64,000 nucleotides of DNA from Prauserella shujinwangii. GTDB lineage: Bacteria; Actinomycetota; Actinomycetes; Mycobacteriales; Pseudonocardiaceae. The stretch is taken from contig NZ_PVNH01000005.1 in NCBI RefSeq assembly GCF_003001955.1, positions 434,001-498,000 on the forward strand, read 5' to 3'. The notes under the pieces are model-generated. The model was not told the origin of the DNA. It saw only the letters and a list, made by a program, of their open reading frames with translations, and did no database searches. Shown piece by piece: positions 8,527 through 16,972 of this stretch (its first letter is position 1; each line of letters starts with the position of its first letter). Both the position numbers and the translations under genes were made by a program.

Positions 8527-8879
8527 TCCTGCACATCTGCCCGGAGGCGGACTGGGCCGCGCTGGCCGAAGGCGAGCCGTACCGCGCGGCGTCCCTCGCC
8601 GACGTGGGCTTCGTCCACTGTTCCGACCCCGGCACCGTGCACCTGCCCGCGGGCAGGCTCTTCGCGGGCCGCACGGACCTGCTCCTGCTGCGCATCGATC
8701 CCGCCCGGCTGGACGTGCCGCTGCGCTGGGAGCCCGCGGTGCCGCCCGAGCCGGGCGCGCCGTGGTTCCCGCACGTCTACGGCCCGATCCCGCGGGACGC
8801 GATCGTCTCCGTGCACCCGTTCCCCCCGGAGCCGGACGGCTCCTTCCGCCTGCCCGCCGAGCTCGCCACGCCCCGCTGA
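8523..8879 (+). CDS. DUF952 family protein
   Basis: A small soluble protein of 118 residues with the DUF952 pattern: ILHICPEADW at the start, then GFVHCSDPGTV and the closing HVYGPIPRDAIV. The family is related to ADP-ribosyltransferase-like folds and its function is unknown. The start is a TTG that overlaps the preceding TGA, so translation probably depends on the DUF5926 gene. Confidence 0.82.
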   Translation: MILHICPEADWAALAEGEPYRAASLADVGFVHCSDPGTVHLPAGRLFAGRTDLLLLRIDPARLDVPLRWEPAVPPEPGAPWFPHVYGPIPRDAIVSVHPFPPEPDGSFRLPAELATPR

Positions 8880-8895
8880 CCGGGCCGGGCCGGGA

Positions 8896-8933
8896 GGCAA
8901 CCTCGGCGCCCGCGGGAGCGTGGACTTCTCGGC
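8896..8933 (+). promoter_or_regulatory. Putative ECF-sigma promoter GGCAACC-N16-CGTGG
   Basis: GGCAACC at 8896-8902 and CGTGG 16 bases later lie about 110 bases before the SigE-family sigma gene. The same arrangement, GGCAACC-N16-CGTCC, precedes the DUF4232 lipoprotein gene near 44.5 kb. An autoregulatory ECF promoter is the likely reading. Confidence 0.4.
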
Positions 8934-9040
8934 CAGGTACGACGAGGCAGGCGGGAGGCGTTACGGTGACCGCATTCGTGCCTGCCGTCCGGTGCGGGGA
9001 TGGCGGGACGGCCGTCGTGCGCCACGAGAGGGGATCGGCC

Positions 9041-9550
9041 GTGCCTGGCGACCTCACGGACTTCGCCGAGTTCGTCGAGGCCAGCCTGCCCGGACTGCTC
9101 CGCTACGGGCACGCGCTCACTGGCAACCCGCACGACGCGGCCGACCTCGTGCAGACGGTACTGGAGAAGATCGGTTCCCGCTGGTCGCACGTCCAGCGCA
9201 AGACCGGTGACCCGCTCGCCTACGTCCGCCGGTCGATGGCCAACGCGCACATCAGCCGGTGGCGCCGCCTGCGCAGGGAGAACCTGGTCGCCGACATCCC
9301 CGAGTCGAACCCCCTCGTCCACGCCGACCCGTTCGAGCACGAGCCGCTGTGGCAGGCGCTGCGGGCGCTGCCGCCGAGGCAACGAGCGGTCATCGTGCTG
9401 CGTTACTACGAGGGACTGTCCGAAGCGGAGATCGCCGAGTCGCTGGGCGTCAGCCCGGGCACGGTGAAGAGCCAGGCCAGCAAGGCGATGGCGAACCTGC
9501 GCGCGAGGCTGGGCAGGCCGGAGGGCACCGGAGGGAGGGAAGCGGTATGA
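9041..9550 (+). CDS. SigE-family ECF RNA polymerase sigma factor
   Basis: A 169-residue sigma factor of the actinobacterial SigE family (the SigE-fam_strep type). Region 2 includes LLRYGHALTGNPHDAADLVQ; region 4 ends with the helix-turn-helix LSEAEIAESLGVSPGTVKSQ. GTG 9041 follows AGGGGA at good spacing. The next gene starts inside its stop codon (ATGA), and its product is a single-pass membrane protein that probably regulates this sigma. The likely regulon is envelope-related; one possible target promoter in this window precedes the DUF4232 gene. Confidence 0.92.
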   Translation: MPGDLTDFAEFVEASLPGLLRYGHALTGNPHDAADLVQTVLEKIGSRWSHVQRKTGDPLAYVRRSMANAHISRWRRLRRENLVADIPESNPLVHADPFEHEPLWQALRALPPRQRAVIVLRYYEGLSEAEIAESLGVSPGTVKSQASKAMANLRARLGRPEGTGGREAV

Positions 9551-10395
9551 ATCCCGACGACGAGCTCGACGCCGAGCTGCGCAGGCTGTTCGCCGACGAG
9601 CGGCTCGACGTGCCGCCCCGGCCGGGTGCCGCCGAGACCGTCGTGGCCGGTGCCCGGCGCGTCCGGCGCAGCCGCACGGCGCTCGTCAGCGGCGCCGGAG
9701 CGCTCACCGTGGCCGCGGTCGTGGCGGGCGGGGTGCTGCTCACCGGCGTCGCCCGCGATCCCGGCCCTGGCCAGGAGCACATCGTGGCCGCACCGGCGGG
9801 CAGCACGACCGCGACCACGACGCTCGACGCGCCCAGCACGGAGTCGCCGGAGCAGCCGACGATACGGTCGCGGCCCGAACCGGAGCAGCCGGCCTCGCCG
9901 GACAGGTCGGTGGATACCGCCACCACCTCGTCGTCGGCGGAGCGGACGTCGAGCACCGAGCCGAGCACGGCGAACGCGGAGATCATGGCGCTGCCCGTGC
10001 TCGGGCCCGACGGCTATCAGGCGCTGACGCTGAACATGTCGTACGACGAGGCGGCGGCCACGGGCATGCTGGCCGGTGCGAACGGTCAGGCGGCCGCCCG
10101 GCCCGCCGAGGGGTCGTGCACCGACTACCGGCTGGCCGAGGGCGGGGAGGCGATCGAGTCGGTGACGATCTCGGACGCCAGGGGCATCGTGCGGTTCACG
10201 GCCGCTCGGGTGCGCACCACCCAGGGCGTCGGTGTCGGGTCGCCGGTGAGCGAACTCCGCTCCGCCTACCCGGATCTCGTCACTGAACCGGGTGGGTACT
10301 CGGCGCCGGCCGGTGCGGGTGCGCGGTATTTCTTCGGCGTGACGGACGGAGTCGTGACGATGTTGCGGTTGAGCGTCACCGATTCGGGTTGCTGA
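9547..10395 (+). CDS. Single-pass membrane protein, probable regulator of the sigma factor
   Basis: A 282-residue protein. The N-terminal 45 residues are cytoplasmic and charged (DDELDAELRRLF), then comes one membrane helix (residues 46-67), a Ser/Thr/Pro-rich extracytoplasmic linker of about 75 residues and a compact C-terminal domain with two Cys residues (GSCTDYRL and the final DSGC) that could form a disulfide. The ATGA overlap with the sigma gene and the topology suggest an anti-sigma or sensor role, but there is no recognisable zinc-binding anti-sigma motif. Confidence 0.7.
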   Translation: MNPDDELDAELRRLFADERLDVPPRPGAAETVVAGARRVRRSRTALVSGAGALTVAAVVAGGVLLTGVARDPGPGQEHIVAAPAGSTTATTTLDAPSTESPEQPTIRSRPEPEQPASPDRSVDTATTSSSAERTSSTEPSTANAEIMALPVLGPDGYQALTLNMSYDEAAATGMLAGANGQAAARPAEGSCTDYRLAEGGEAIESVTISDARGIVRFTAARVRTTQGVGVGSPVSELRSAYPDLVTEPGGYSAPAGAGARYFFGVTDGVVTMLRLSVTDSGC

Positions 10396-10410
10396 ATCGC
10401 CCCACAAGCG

Positions 10411-10449
10411 AAAACCCGGGCTGCTCCACAGGGGGAGAGCCCGGGTTTT
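10411..10449. terminator. Bidirectional intrinsic terminator
   Basis: A perfect 12-base stem, AAAACCCGGGCT and AGCCCGGGTTTT, with a 15-base loop. It has a T run on both strands and sits between the convergent sigma-partner and ferritin genes. Confidence 0.9.
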
Positions 10450-10491
10450 CTTCTGTGTCTTCTGCGCCTTTCGCGGCCGGTGAGGTCGCGC

Positions 10492-11037
10492 TCAGAGCTT
10501 TCCGCCGGCGACCGGCGGCATGCCCGAATCGTCCCCGCCGTCCGTCGAGTCCCGGTACAGGAACTGCTCGATCTCGAACAGGTTGCCTTCGGCGCGGTCG
10601 ACGATGTTGAGCAGCGTCGACATCTTCGAGATCTCCTCGACCTGCTCCTTGAGGAACCACTGGATGAACTGCTCGCTGGTGTAGTCGTCCTCGTCGCGGG
10701 CGGCCTTGGCGAGCGCCTTGATGTCCGCCGCGACCTCCTTCTCCTGCTCCAGCGCCAGCTCGACGAGCTCCCGCACGTCGGAGAAGTCGTTGCGCACCGA
10801 ACCCGTGCCCGGGATCTCGACGTGGTGGTCGGTGTCCATCATGTACTGGACCATCGCGAGGGCGTGGTTGCGCTCCTCGAGCGACTGCTCGTAGAAGTAC
10901 TTCGCGAGCTGCGGCAGGTCGGAGTTGTCGAACCACACGGCCAGCGCGACGTACTGCTGGGACGCGGTGAACTCGTTGTGAATCTGCGCCTGCAGCAGCT
11001 CGTAGAACTTGGATCGCGGGTGCTTCTTCGTGGCCAT
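10492..11037 (-). CDS. bfrB: Ferritin (BfrB-like iron storage protein)
   Basis: A 181-residue four-helix ferritin, the same length as M. tuberculosis BfrB. Ferroxidase-centre residues are visible in IHNEFTASQQY and EERNHA, and in the later EQVEEIS segment. It lacks the heme-ligand Met of true bacterioferritins, so it is a ferritin despite the traditional symbol. It oxidises and stores Fe(III) in the cytoplasm. The 165 bases upstream are AT-rich and hold several TTAGG-type half sites, the pattern expected for IdeR-activated ferritin genes. Confidence 0.93.
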   Translation of the reverse strand: MATKKHPRSKFYELLQAQIHNEFTASQQYVALAVWFDNSDLPQLAKYFYEQSLEERNHALAMVQYMMDTDHHVEIPGTGSVRNDFSDVRELVELALEQEKEVAADIKALAKAARDEDDYTSEQFIQWFLKEQVEEISKMSTLLNIVDRAEGNLFEIEQFLYRDSTDGGDDSGMPPVAGGKL

Positions 11038-11112
11038 GTTTTCAGAATACGCGGTACCGCGGTTCCTTTTCCAGTCGGGACTGGTGATATGAACCGCATT
11101 CGACTACAATTA

Positions 11113-11131
11113 TTAGCCAAGGTTCAGCTAA
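11113..11131. promoter_or_regulatory. Putative IdeR/DmdR iron box 1
   Basis: TTAGCCAAGGTTCAGCTAA matches 13 of 19 positions of the consensus TTAGGTTAGGCTAACCTAA, with both TTAG and CTAA ends intact. It lies 76 bases upstream of the ferritin start. Confidence 0.5.
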
Positions 11132-11137
11132 TTTTGT

Positions 11138-11151
11138 TTAGGCTTTCCTAA
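11138..11151. promoter_or_regulatory. Short inverted repeat TTAGG-N4-CCTAA
   Basis: The half sites of an iron box are perfect, but the spacer is four rather than nine bases. It sits between the two longer boxes and may be a composite or degenerate IdeR site. Confidence 0.4.
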
Positions 11152-11166
11152 GGCCACGTGACCCTA

Positions 11167-11185
11167 TTAGGTTAGCCTTTCTTTC
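11167..11185. promoter_or_regulatory. Putative IdeR/DmdR iron box 3
   Basis: The left half TTAGGTTAG is a perfect consensus match; the right half is degenerate, giving 13 of 19 overall. Several adjacent sites upstream of a ferritin gene fit activation by iron-loaded IdeR, as known for M. tuberculosis bfrB. Confidence 0.5.
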
Positions 11186-11202
11186 CTATTGTCGATCGTG
11201 CA

Positions 11203-12456
11203 TCAGCGGTGCGTGGGGATGGGCTCGCGGACGATCGGGCACGACATGCAGCGGGGGCCGCCCCGCCCGGAGCCCAGCTCGGACCCCGCGATGCGGAGCA
11301 CCTCGATGCCCGCCTCCTCCAACCTGGCGTTGGTCTCGACGTTGCGCTCGTAGCCGACCACGACCCCGGGTGCGAGCGCGAGCGTGTTGTTCCCGTCGTC
11401 CCACTGCTCGCGCTCGGCGGTGACCGGATCGAGTCCGGTGTCGATCACCCGGAGCCGGTCGATGTCCATGGCCTCGGCGGCGGCCGCGAGGAACGGCGCG
11501 GGTCCTTCGACCCGCAGGCCACCGTCGTCACCCGGCCGCAGCGTGTACGCGACGAGCGAGTCACGAGCCAGCGGGTACATCACGACGGCGTCCCTGCCCA
11601 CCATCGTGCACACGGTGTCGAGGTGCATGGTCGCCCGGTTCTGCTCGATCGGCACGGCCAGCACGGTGTGGGCGATGTGGTCGGCGAACGCCGAGCGGGC
11701 GAGCGACTCCACACCCGCGGCGGTGGTGCGCTCGCCCACACCGACCGCGAGCACGCCGGGTGCCAGCAGGAGGACGTCGCCGCCCTCGATGGGCGCGGAG
11801 TGTGCCCCGTACGCGCGGACGGCGCCGTGGAAGCGCGGGTGGTAGGCGTACACGATGTCGAGCAGGGCGGTCTCCCTGCGCCGGGCGGGCATGGCGAGCG
11901 AGGAGATCGCCACCCGGTCCCCGATCCACACCGACGAGTCCCGGGTGAACAGCAGGTTCGGCAGCGGGTCGACGGCGAAGTCGTGCGGGTGGTGCATCTT
12001 CCGCACCAGCGACGCTCCCTCCGCCGCGGGAAGCTCCTCGAAGGTCATGCCGGACATCAGCACCTCGGCCAGCGTCGCCGGATCGGTGCCGGACAGGTGC
12101 GACCGCAGCGAGTCGGCCAGGTCGCCGCCGAGCCTGCGGTCGTCGACGGCCGCGTGCACCCCGGCCGTGTGCGCCCTGGGGTCGGTGAGGGTCTCGGCGA
12201 GGACCTCGGCGAGCAGCAGCACCTCGACCCCGCGGCCCCGCAGCACCTCGGCGAAGGCGTCGTGCTCGTCCTGGGCCCGGTCGACCCACGGGATCGAGTC
12301 GAACAGCAGCTGGTCGTTGTTGCGCGGGGTGAGCCGCTTCAGCTCGTTGCCGGGCCGGTGCAGCAGCACGGAGCGGAGCGGCCCCACCTCGGTGTCGACG
12401 TGGGCGGCGAGCTGGTCGGCCTTGGCGATCCGGAGGGCGTTCGGCGAGGTGTTCAC
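11203..12456 (-). CDS. arcA: Arginine deiminase
   Basis: A 417-residue enzyme that hydrolyses arginine to citrulline and ammonia. The guanidine-modifying fold is marked by [12 protein letters not shown], by MHLDTVCT (catalytic His/Asp) and by the nucleophile Cys near the C-terminus in [10 protein letters not shown]. Start GTG at 12454-12456 gives the usual N-terminus. There is no arcB or arcC next to it, so ATP production through the full deiminase pathway is not evident here. It may serve arginine catabolism or acid tolerance. Confidence 0.95.
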   Translation of the reverse strand: MNTSPNALRIAKADQLAAHVDTEVGPLRSVLLHRPGNELKRLTPRNNDQLLFDSIPWVDRAQDEHDAFAEVLRGRGVEVLLLAEVLAETLTDPRAHTAGVHAAVDDRRLGGDLADSLRSHLSGTDPATLAEVLMSGMTFEELPAAEGASLVRKMHHPHDFAVDPLPNLLFTRDSSVWIGDRVAISSLAMPARRRETALLDIVYAYHPRFHGAVRAYGAHSAPIEGGDVLLLAPGVLAVGVGERTTAAGVESLARSAFADHIAHTVLAVPIEQNRATMHLDTVCTMVGRDAVVMYPLARDSLVAYTLRPGDDGGLRVEGPAPFLAAAAEAMDIDRLRVIDTGLDPVTAEREQWDDGNNTLALAPGVVVGYERNVETNARLEEAGIEVLRIAGSELGSGRGGPRCMSCPIVREPIPTHR

Positions 12457-12568
12457 GCCCGCGAGCGTAATGAGTCGGTAAGGCCGCCGCGGGCCACGAA
12501 ACGACGCGGCGCGGCGTCGTAACGGATGAGCCGCCAGGGCCCCTCCCGGCGGAGGAACGGAGTGTGCG

Positions 12569-13111
12569 ATGAACGGTTCGTTGCGGACCGCTCGGCGGTC
12601 CTGGCGGCGTGGACGGGTGCTCTGGCCGGTCGCGGCGTTCGCGATCGTGCTCGCGGTGGCGGCGCTGTGGGCGTTCGAACCGTGGCGGGCCTTCACCCGC
12701 AGCACGGTGGACGAGCCGGTGCCCGCCGCACCGGTGGCGGGAGAGACCGGCGCCGGGTCCCGGGCCGACCCGGTCGAGCTCGCGGCGGGCCGGTTCGTGA
12801 GCGAGGAGCACGAGACCACGGGCACCGCCCGGGTGCTGGAGCTCCCGGACGGCTCCCGCATCCTGCGACTCGCCGGCTTCTCCACCTCGGACGGGCCCGA
12901 CGTGCACGTCTGGCTGAGTTCCGCGGAGGCGGGAGCCGACCAGGGCGGCTACGACGACGGCCGGTACGTGGCCCTCGGCGAGCTGAAGGCCACGGACGGC
13001 AACCAGAACTACGCGATCCCGCGCGGAGTGCGGCTCACCGGGCTGCGCAGCGCCGTGATCTGGTGTGACCGGTTCAACGTGTCGTTCGGCTCGGCTCCGC
13101 TCGCCTGGTGA
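12569..13111 (+). CDS. DM13-domain secreted or membrane-anchored protein
   Basis: A 180-residue protein with an N-terminal helix (residues 18-36) that could be a signal anchor. The remaining 115 residues form a DM13 domain, ending in the conserved Cys segment [12 protein letters not shown] and containing [12 protein letters not shown]13 domains are proposed to take part in extracytoplasmic electron transfer or metal/redox chemistry. ATG 12569 follows a GAGG-type site. Its last 38 bases overlap the end of the 60-residue gene on the other strand. Confidence 0.85.
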   Translation: MNGSLRTARRSWRRGRVLWPVAAFAIVLAVAALWAFEPWRAFTRSTVDEPVPAAPVAGETGAGSRADPVELAAGRFVSEEHETTGTARVLELPDGSRILRLAGFSTSDGPDVHVWLSSAEAGADQGGYDDGRYVALGELKATDGNQNYAIPRGVRLTGLRSAVIWCDRFNVSFGSAPLAW

Positions 13112-13256
13112 CATGGGCGGGCTCGGCACTGGGCACCATGTCGAACACCCAGTTGTCCACGCCGCCACCCATGATCTCCGCGTAGCGCTCGGCGGCCTCG
13201 CGGTTGGCGAAGCGAAGCTGCTGGTCGTTGACCCGGTGCGTGATCTTGCACGCCAT
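13074..13256 (-). CDS. 60-residue protein of unknown function, probably SOS-controlled
   Basis: Starts at the ATG at 13254-13256 after a very strong ribosome site (GAGGAGGGG). It encodes MACKITHRVNDQQLRF, then NREAAERYAEIMGGG and a polar C-terminal tail; the core is likely a small alpha/beta unit. I do not recognise the family. Its 3' end overlaps the convergent DM13 gene. A LexA-type palindrome at 13332-13347, 75 bases upstream of the start, suggests induction by DNA damage. Confidence 0.7.
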   Translation of the reverse strand: MACKITHRVNDQQLRFANREAAERYAEIMGGGVDNWVFDMVPSAEPAHVTRRAEPSRTTR

Positions 13257-13331
13257 GGTTCCCCTCCTCGTCTGGCGAAGACCGGCCTCTGCGATCCCCT
13301 CCGGTGGTCCCCTGCCGACCGGTCTCCCTAT

Positions 13332-13347
13332 TAGAACACATGTTCGA
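13332..13347. promoter_or_regulatory. LexA/SOS box
   Basis: TAGAACACATGTTCGA contains the perfect core GAAC-N4-GTTC and matches 14 of 16 positions of the actinobacterial SOS palindrome (TCGAAC-N4-GTTCGA). It lies between the end of the CPBP gene and the start of the 60-residue gene, both read leftward, so it should control the small gene. Confidence 0.65.
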
Positions 13348-13359
13348 TCGCGCTGCCAT

Positions 13360-14172
13360 TCAGGGCAGCCACGAAACATGATCACGGAGGAGCGCGTAGC
13401 CGACAAACGCGACCACGTCGAGCAGTGTGTGCGCGACCACCAGCGGCCACAGCCGGTTGGTGCGCTGCCACACCCGGCCGAACACCAGACCCATGACCAG
13501 GTTGCCGACGAAACCCCCGACCCCCTGGTACAGGTGGTAGGAGCCGCGCAGCACCGCGGCCAGCAGCAGCGAGCGGTTCTCGCCCCAGCCGAGCTGGCGG
13601 AGCCGGGTGAGCACGTAGGCGACGACCAGCACCTCCTCGGCGAAGGAGTTGCCGAACGCGGCGAGCGTCAGCGTGAGCGGCCGCCACCACGTCTCGCCGA
13701 GCGTGGACGGCTGGACGGTGAGGTTGAATCCCAGCTGCCATCCGACGAAGTACAGGGCGAGCCCCGGGATGCCGATCAGTGCCGCGAGCCCCGCTCCCCA
13801 GGCGAGGTCGCGCCGTGGCCGGGAGCGGTCGAGGCCGACCTCGGCGAGCCGCATCCCGGCCCGCCACAGCAGGTAGACGCCGAGCGCGCCCCATCCGGCC
13901 AGCTGCAGCACGCTGAGCAGCTGCTTGAACAGGTCGATGGTCTCGGACGTGGCCTGCGGGACGTTGATCGCGACCCGTTGCTCGTTGAGCGGCTCCGGTC
14001 GCAGCAGGGCATCGACCAGCGACAGCAGGCTGCGTGCGCCCGCGAGACCCAGCGTGATCGAGAAGACGATGACGAGTTCGAGCGTCAGCGCCCGCCGTTC
14101 GGCCGGGTCGGTTACTGTCCGTGGCTCAGCCGGCTTCGCTGGGTTGAGCCATTCGTGTGCGGCTGGGGACAC
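13360..14172 (-). CDS. CPBP-family intramembrane metalloprotease
   Basis: A 270-residue membrane protein with about seven helices and the CPBP (Abi/CAAX) motifs: the Glu pair in NSFAEEVLV, the middle motif LRGSYHLYQG with its His, and the HTLLD motif near the C-terminus. These proteases cleave prenylated or other membrane substrates; some give bacteriocin self-immunity. GTG 14172 is the only plausible start. No bacteriocin gene is visible beside it. Confidence 0.85.
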   Translation of the reverse strand: MSPAAHEWLNPAKPAEPRTVTDPAERRALTLELVIVFSITLGLAGARSLLSLVDALLRPEPLNEQRVAINVPQATSETIDLFKQLLSVLQLAGWGALGVYLLWRAGMRLAEVGLDRSRPRRDLAWGAGLAALIGIPGLALYFVGWQLGFNLTVQPSTLGETWWRPLTLTLAAFGNSFAEEVLVVAYVLTRLRQLGWGENRSLLLAAVLRGSYHLYQGVGGFVGNLVMGLVFGRVWQRTNRLWPLVVAHTLLDVVAFVGYALLRDHVSWLP

Positions 14173-14278
14173 TGTGGCACGTTACATGAACCGCGAACGG
14201 TCCTGGTCAGATGCTGTTCCTGGGCTCGATTGGGGTCCGGGTCGGTAACTTTCCGACATGATCGTCCCACTTCGGCAC

Positions 14279-14284
14279 TAGGGT
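14279..14284 (+). promoter_or_regulatory. -10 element TAGGGT of the BCCT gene
   Basis: TAGGGT ends four bases before ATG 14288, too close for that codon to be on the transcript. This supports the downstream GTG 14318, which has a strong ribosome site, as the start. Confidence 0.4.
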
Positions 14285-14317
14285 GCTATGGACGCAATCG
14301 AAAGGGAGGAGAGCCTC

Positions 14318-16030
14318 GTGACGGAAACGTCAGGTACTGAGGCCGCGACACCGACGGGTTCGCGACAACCCTGGATGAAGTCGGTGGCGCCGAAGGTGTT
14401 CTGGCCCTCGGCCGTCGTCATCGTGGGCTTCGTGCTCATCACGATGGTCTTCCCCGGTGCCGTGGGTGATGTGATCAGCGCCATCCAGGAAGCGGTGATC
14501 GGTACCTTCAGCTGGTACTACATGCTCATCGTCTCCGTGTTCGTGGTGTTCGCGATCTGGGTCGGCCTCAGCCACTTCGGTGACATCAAGCTGGGCCCGG
14601 ACGAGGAGGAGCCGGAGTTCGGCCTCCGCTCCTGGTTCGCGATGCTGTTCGCGGCCGGGATGGGTATCGGGCTCGTCTTCTGGGGTGTCGCCGAGCCGCT
14701 CAACCACTTCGCCGGCATCCCGAACCGGGCCTCCGGCATCGCGGCCGCCGACGAGGCGGGCGCCCAGGACTCGATGGTGCAGACGTTCCTGCACTGGGGC
14801 CTGCACCCGTGGGCGATCTACGTGGTGGTCGGTCTCGCGATCGCCTACGCGATCCACCGCAAGAAGCGGCCCGTGTCGATCCGCTACGCACTCGAGCCGC
14901 TGCTGGGCAGGCGGGTCAACGGCTGGATCGGCGACACGATCGACATCGTCGCGATCGTCGGCACCCTGTTCGGTGTTGCGACGTCGCTCGGTCTCGGCGT
15001 GATGCAGGTCGGTGCCGGTCTCGACTTCCTCGGCATCGTCAGCGACCCGGGCAACCTGACCTACGTCGTGCTGATCGGCGCGATCACGCTGATGGCGGTC
15101 GTCTCGGTGGTGACGGGCCTGAAGCGGGGCATCAAGTACCTGTCCAACATCAACATGGGCCTGGCCGGGCTCCTGCTGTTGTTCGTGCTCATCGCGGGCC
15201 CGACGCTGTTCATCTTCCGCGAGCTGGTGCAGTCCATCGGCGACTACTTCCAGAACCTGCTGCGGATGAGCTTCAACACCACGGCCTACCAGGGTGAGGA
15301 AGGCACGGCCTGGCAGGGCTGGTGGACCACGTTCTACTGGGCCTGGTGGATCTCCTGGGCGCCCTTCGTCGGTGTGTTCATCGCCCGCATCTCGCGGGGC
15401 CGCACGGTGCGCCAGTTCGTCGCCGGTGTGCTGCTGGTGCCGACCGCGGTCACCTTCCTGTGGTTCAGCGTGTTCGGCGGCAGCGCCCTCTACCGGCAGC
15501 TGTTCGGCCAGGGCGGGCTGATCGGCACCGACGACACCGGGGCGCCGACCGTGGACACCAACGGGTCGCTGTTCGGCCTGCTCGACGGACTGCCCGGCGG
15601 CACCATCGCGGTGGTCGGCGCGGTCATCCTGATCGTGCTGTTCTTCGTGACCTCGTCCGACTCCGGCTCGCTCGTGGTGGACATGCTCTCCTCGGGTGGT
15701 GACCCGGATCCGCCGACCTGGAGCCGCGTGTTCTGGGGTGTCATGGAGGGCGGCGTCGCGGCCGCGCTGCTGCTCGCGGGCGGGCTCAGCGCGTTGCAGA
15801 CGATGGCGATCCTCATCGCGCTGCCGTTCAGTGTGGTGATGATCTTCATGTGCGTCGCGATCTGGAAGGACTTCCATTCCGAGCGGAAGACGATGCTCCG
15901 CATCCAGCGGCGCATGCAGCGGGACGAGCTCACCGAGCACGTCTCGCAGAGCCTGATCGAGGAAGGGCTCGTCGAGCCGAACGGCTCCACCGACGGTCAG
16001 GCGAAGGAGGGCACCGGCGCCCGGCGCTGA
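14318..16030 (+). CDS. BCCT-family betaine/carnitine/choline transporter
   Basis: A 570-residue transporter with 12 predicted helices. Family signatures include MGIGLVFWGVAEP and the Trp-rich segment WWTTFYWAWWISWAPFVG, which lines the substrate site. It imports glycine betaine or a related quaternary amine, coupled to sodium or proton, usually for osmoprotection. The charged C-terminal tail (about 50 residues) resembles the osmosensory tails of BetP-type carriers. GTG 14318 follows GGGAGGAG; the longer ATG 14288 lacks one. No betaine synthesis genes lie nearby. Confidence 0.92.
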   Translation: MTETSGTEAATPTGSRQPWMKSVAPKVFWPSAVVIVGFVLITMVFPGAVGDVISAIQEAVIGTFSWYYMLIVSVFVVFAIWVGLSHFGDIKLGPDEEEPEFGLRSWFAMLFAAGMGIGLVFWGVAEPLNHFAGIPNRASGIAAADEAGAQDSMVQTFLHWGLHPWAIYVVVGLAIAYAIHRKKRPVSIRYALEPLLGRRVNGWIGDTIDIVAIVGTLFGVATSLGLGVMQVGAGLDFLGIVSDPGNLTYVVLIGAITLMAVVSVVTGLKRGIKYLSNINMGLAGLLLLFVLIAGPTLFIFRELVQSIGDYFQNLLRMSFNTTAYQGEEGTAWQGWWTTFYWAWWISWAPFVGVFIARISRGRTVRQFVAGVLLVPTAVTFLWFSVFGGSALYRQLFGQGGLIGTDDTGAPTVDTNGSLFGLLDGLPGGTIAVVGAVILIVLFFVTSSDSGSLVVDMLSSGGDPDPPTWSRVFWGVMEGGVAAALLLAGGLSALQTMAILIALPFSVVMIFMCVAIWKDFHSERKTMLRIQRRMQRDELTEHVSQSLIEEGLVEPNGSTDGQAKEGTGARR

Positions 16031-16053
16031 GCGACTCCGGACCGACCACGGCA

Positions 16054-16087
16054 CGGTGCCCCCGGGGGAGCGTCCCCGGGGGCACCG
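16054..16087. terminator. Strong hairpin terminator between convergent genes
   Basis: A perfect 14-base GC-rich stem (CGGTGCCCCCGGGG) with a 6-base loop lies between the BCCT gene and the leftward DUF2470 gene. There is no T run, as is common in GC-rich actinobacteria. Confidence 0.8.
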
Positions 16088-16093
16088 TCGTGT

Positions 16094-16888
16094 TCAGGTC
16101 CGGTCGCGGAACGGGCAGCCGACGAGCCTGCGCATCTCCAGCGCGAGCTGGTGCGGGTGGTCGACCGGGCGGGAGAACGCGAGCCGGACGTCGTGATCGC
16201 CCCTTCCCTCCGCGCCGTCGCACTCGACGCGCAGCCGCAGGCCGTACCGGTCGAGGCCGAGCGGGCGGATCCGGCCGCTCCGCAGGTCGTCGGGAAGGTG
16301 GCGGGCGAGGTCGGTGATCACGTCGCCGTGGGTCCGTTCGAGGTGGCGCAGCCACTGGGCCTCGTGCTCGCAGAACGGGTCGGCCGAGGCGGCGCCGAAC
16401 ATGTGCGGCCGCAGTGAGTGGGTGCCCTCGGCGTCGGCGAGCACGAGCGAGGCCGGCGTCAGCCGCAGCACGCTGAGCCCGTGCCCGACATCGAGGAGCC
16501 GGGGGTCCGGGCGGGCGTCCGCGATCGACACGGCGCGGGCGCGGCCGGACTTGTCGTCCAGCAGGCGCAGCCAGCCGGTGATCCAGAGCAGGCCCCGGAT
16601 CGGCTCGCGCAGATCGACCGGCGCCCGGTCGGTGAGCTCGAACATCACGGCGACCTGCCCGCCGTCGGCGGTCGCCGTGGCTCTCGTCAGCGGCGCGTCG
16701 TCGGGCAGGAGCACGCTGACGCTGGCGCTGCCGTGGACGTGGTGGAGCACGGGTTCGATCCGGGCCTCGGCGGGTGTGGTCCGCTCGGCGGACGGCAGGA
16801 GCACCGCCTGGCCACCCCGGGTCGCGATCGTCTTGGCGCGCTCGGCCGGGCTGGGCACCGGCGGGCGGCGGGTCTCGAGATCCTTCAC
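16094..16888 (-). CDS. DUF2470/HugZ-like protein, iron-regulated
   Basis: A 264-residue protein. The N-terminal 155 residues look like a flavin-reductase/pyridoxamine oxidase-type split barrel, and the C-terminal 90 form a DUF2470 domain (HEAQWLRHLERTHGDVITDL onward, ending in HQLALEMRRLVG). The architecture matches heme-utilisation proteins of the HugZ/HutZ group, so heme or iron use is likely. GTG 16888 is chosen because GGAGGTGA lies at proper spacing; GTG 16891 is too close. An almost perfect iron box overlaps its promoter. Confidence 0.75.
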   Translation of the reverse strand: MKDLETRRPPVPSPAERAKTIATRGGQAVLLPSAERTTPAEARIEPVLHHVHGSASVSVLLPDDAPLTRATATADGGQVAVMFELTDRAPVDLREPIRGLLWITGWLRLLDDKSGRARAVSIADARPDPRLLDVGHGLSVLRLTPASLVLADAEGTHSLRPHMFGAASADPFCEHEAQWLRHLERTHGDVITDLARHLPDDLRSGRIRPLGLDRYGLRLRVECDGAEGRGDHDVRLAFSRPVDHPHQLALEMRRLVGCPFRDRT

Positions 16889-16902
16889 CACTCACCTCCA
16901 AC

Positions 16903-16921
16903 TTAGGTGAGGCTAACCTAG
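16903..16921. promoter_or_regulatory. IdeR/DmdR iron box
   Basis: TTAGGTGAGGCTAACCTAG matches 17 of 19 positions of the actinobacterial iron box. It covers the leftward -10 region, 15 bases before the DUF2470 start, so iron-loaded IdeR should repress that gene. Confidence 0.85.
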
Positions 16922-16960
16922 TTTGAGAAAAGGTGGAAGCCCTCGCGGTGCTGGTCGGCC

Positions 16961-16966
16961 TAGGCT
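16961..16966 (+). promoter_or_regulatory. -10 element TAGGCT, leaderless start of the LysE gene
   Basis: TAGGCT ends six bases before ATG 16973. No ribosome site is present. Confidence 0.5.
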
Positions 16967-16972
16967 TTCGGC

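Noticed and set aside
8920-9210. Separate gene starting at GTG 8920 before the sigma factor
   Set aside because: It overlaps the sigma gene in another frame, is Arg-rich and has no recognisable content.
11203-12456. Complete arginine deiminase operon
   Set aside because: Only arcA is present; no ornithine carbamoyltransferase, carbamate kinase or antiporter gene adjoins it.
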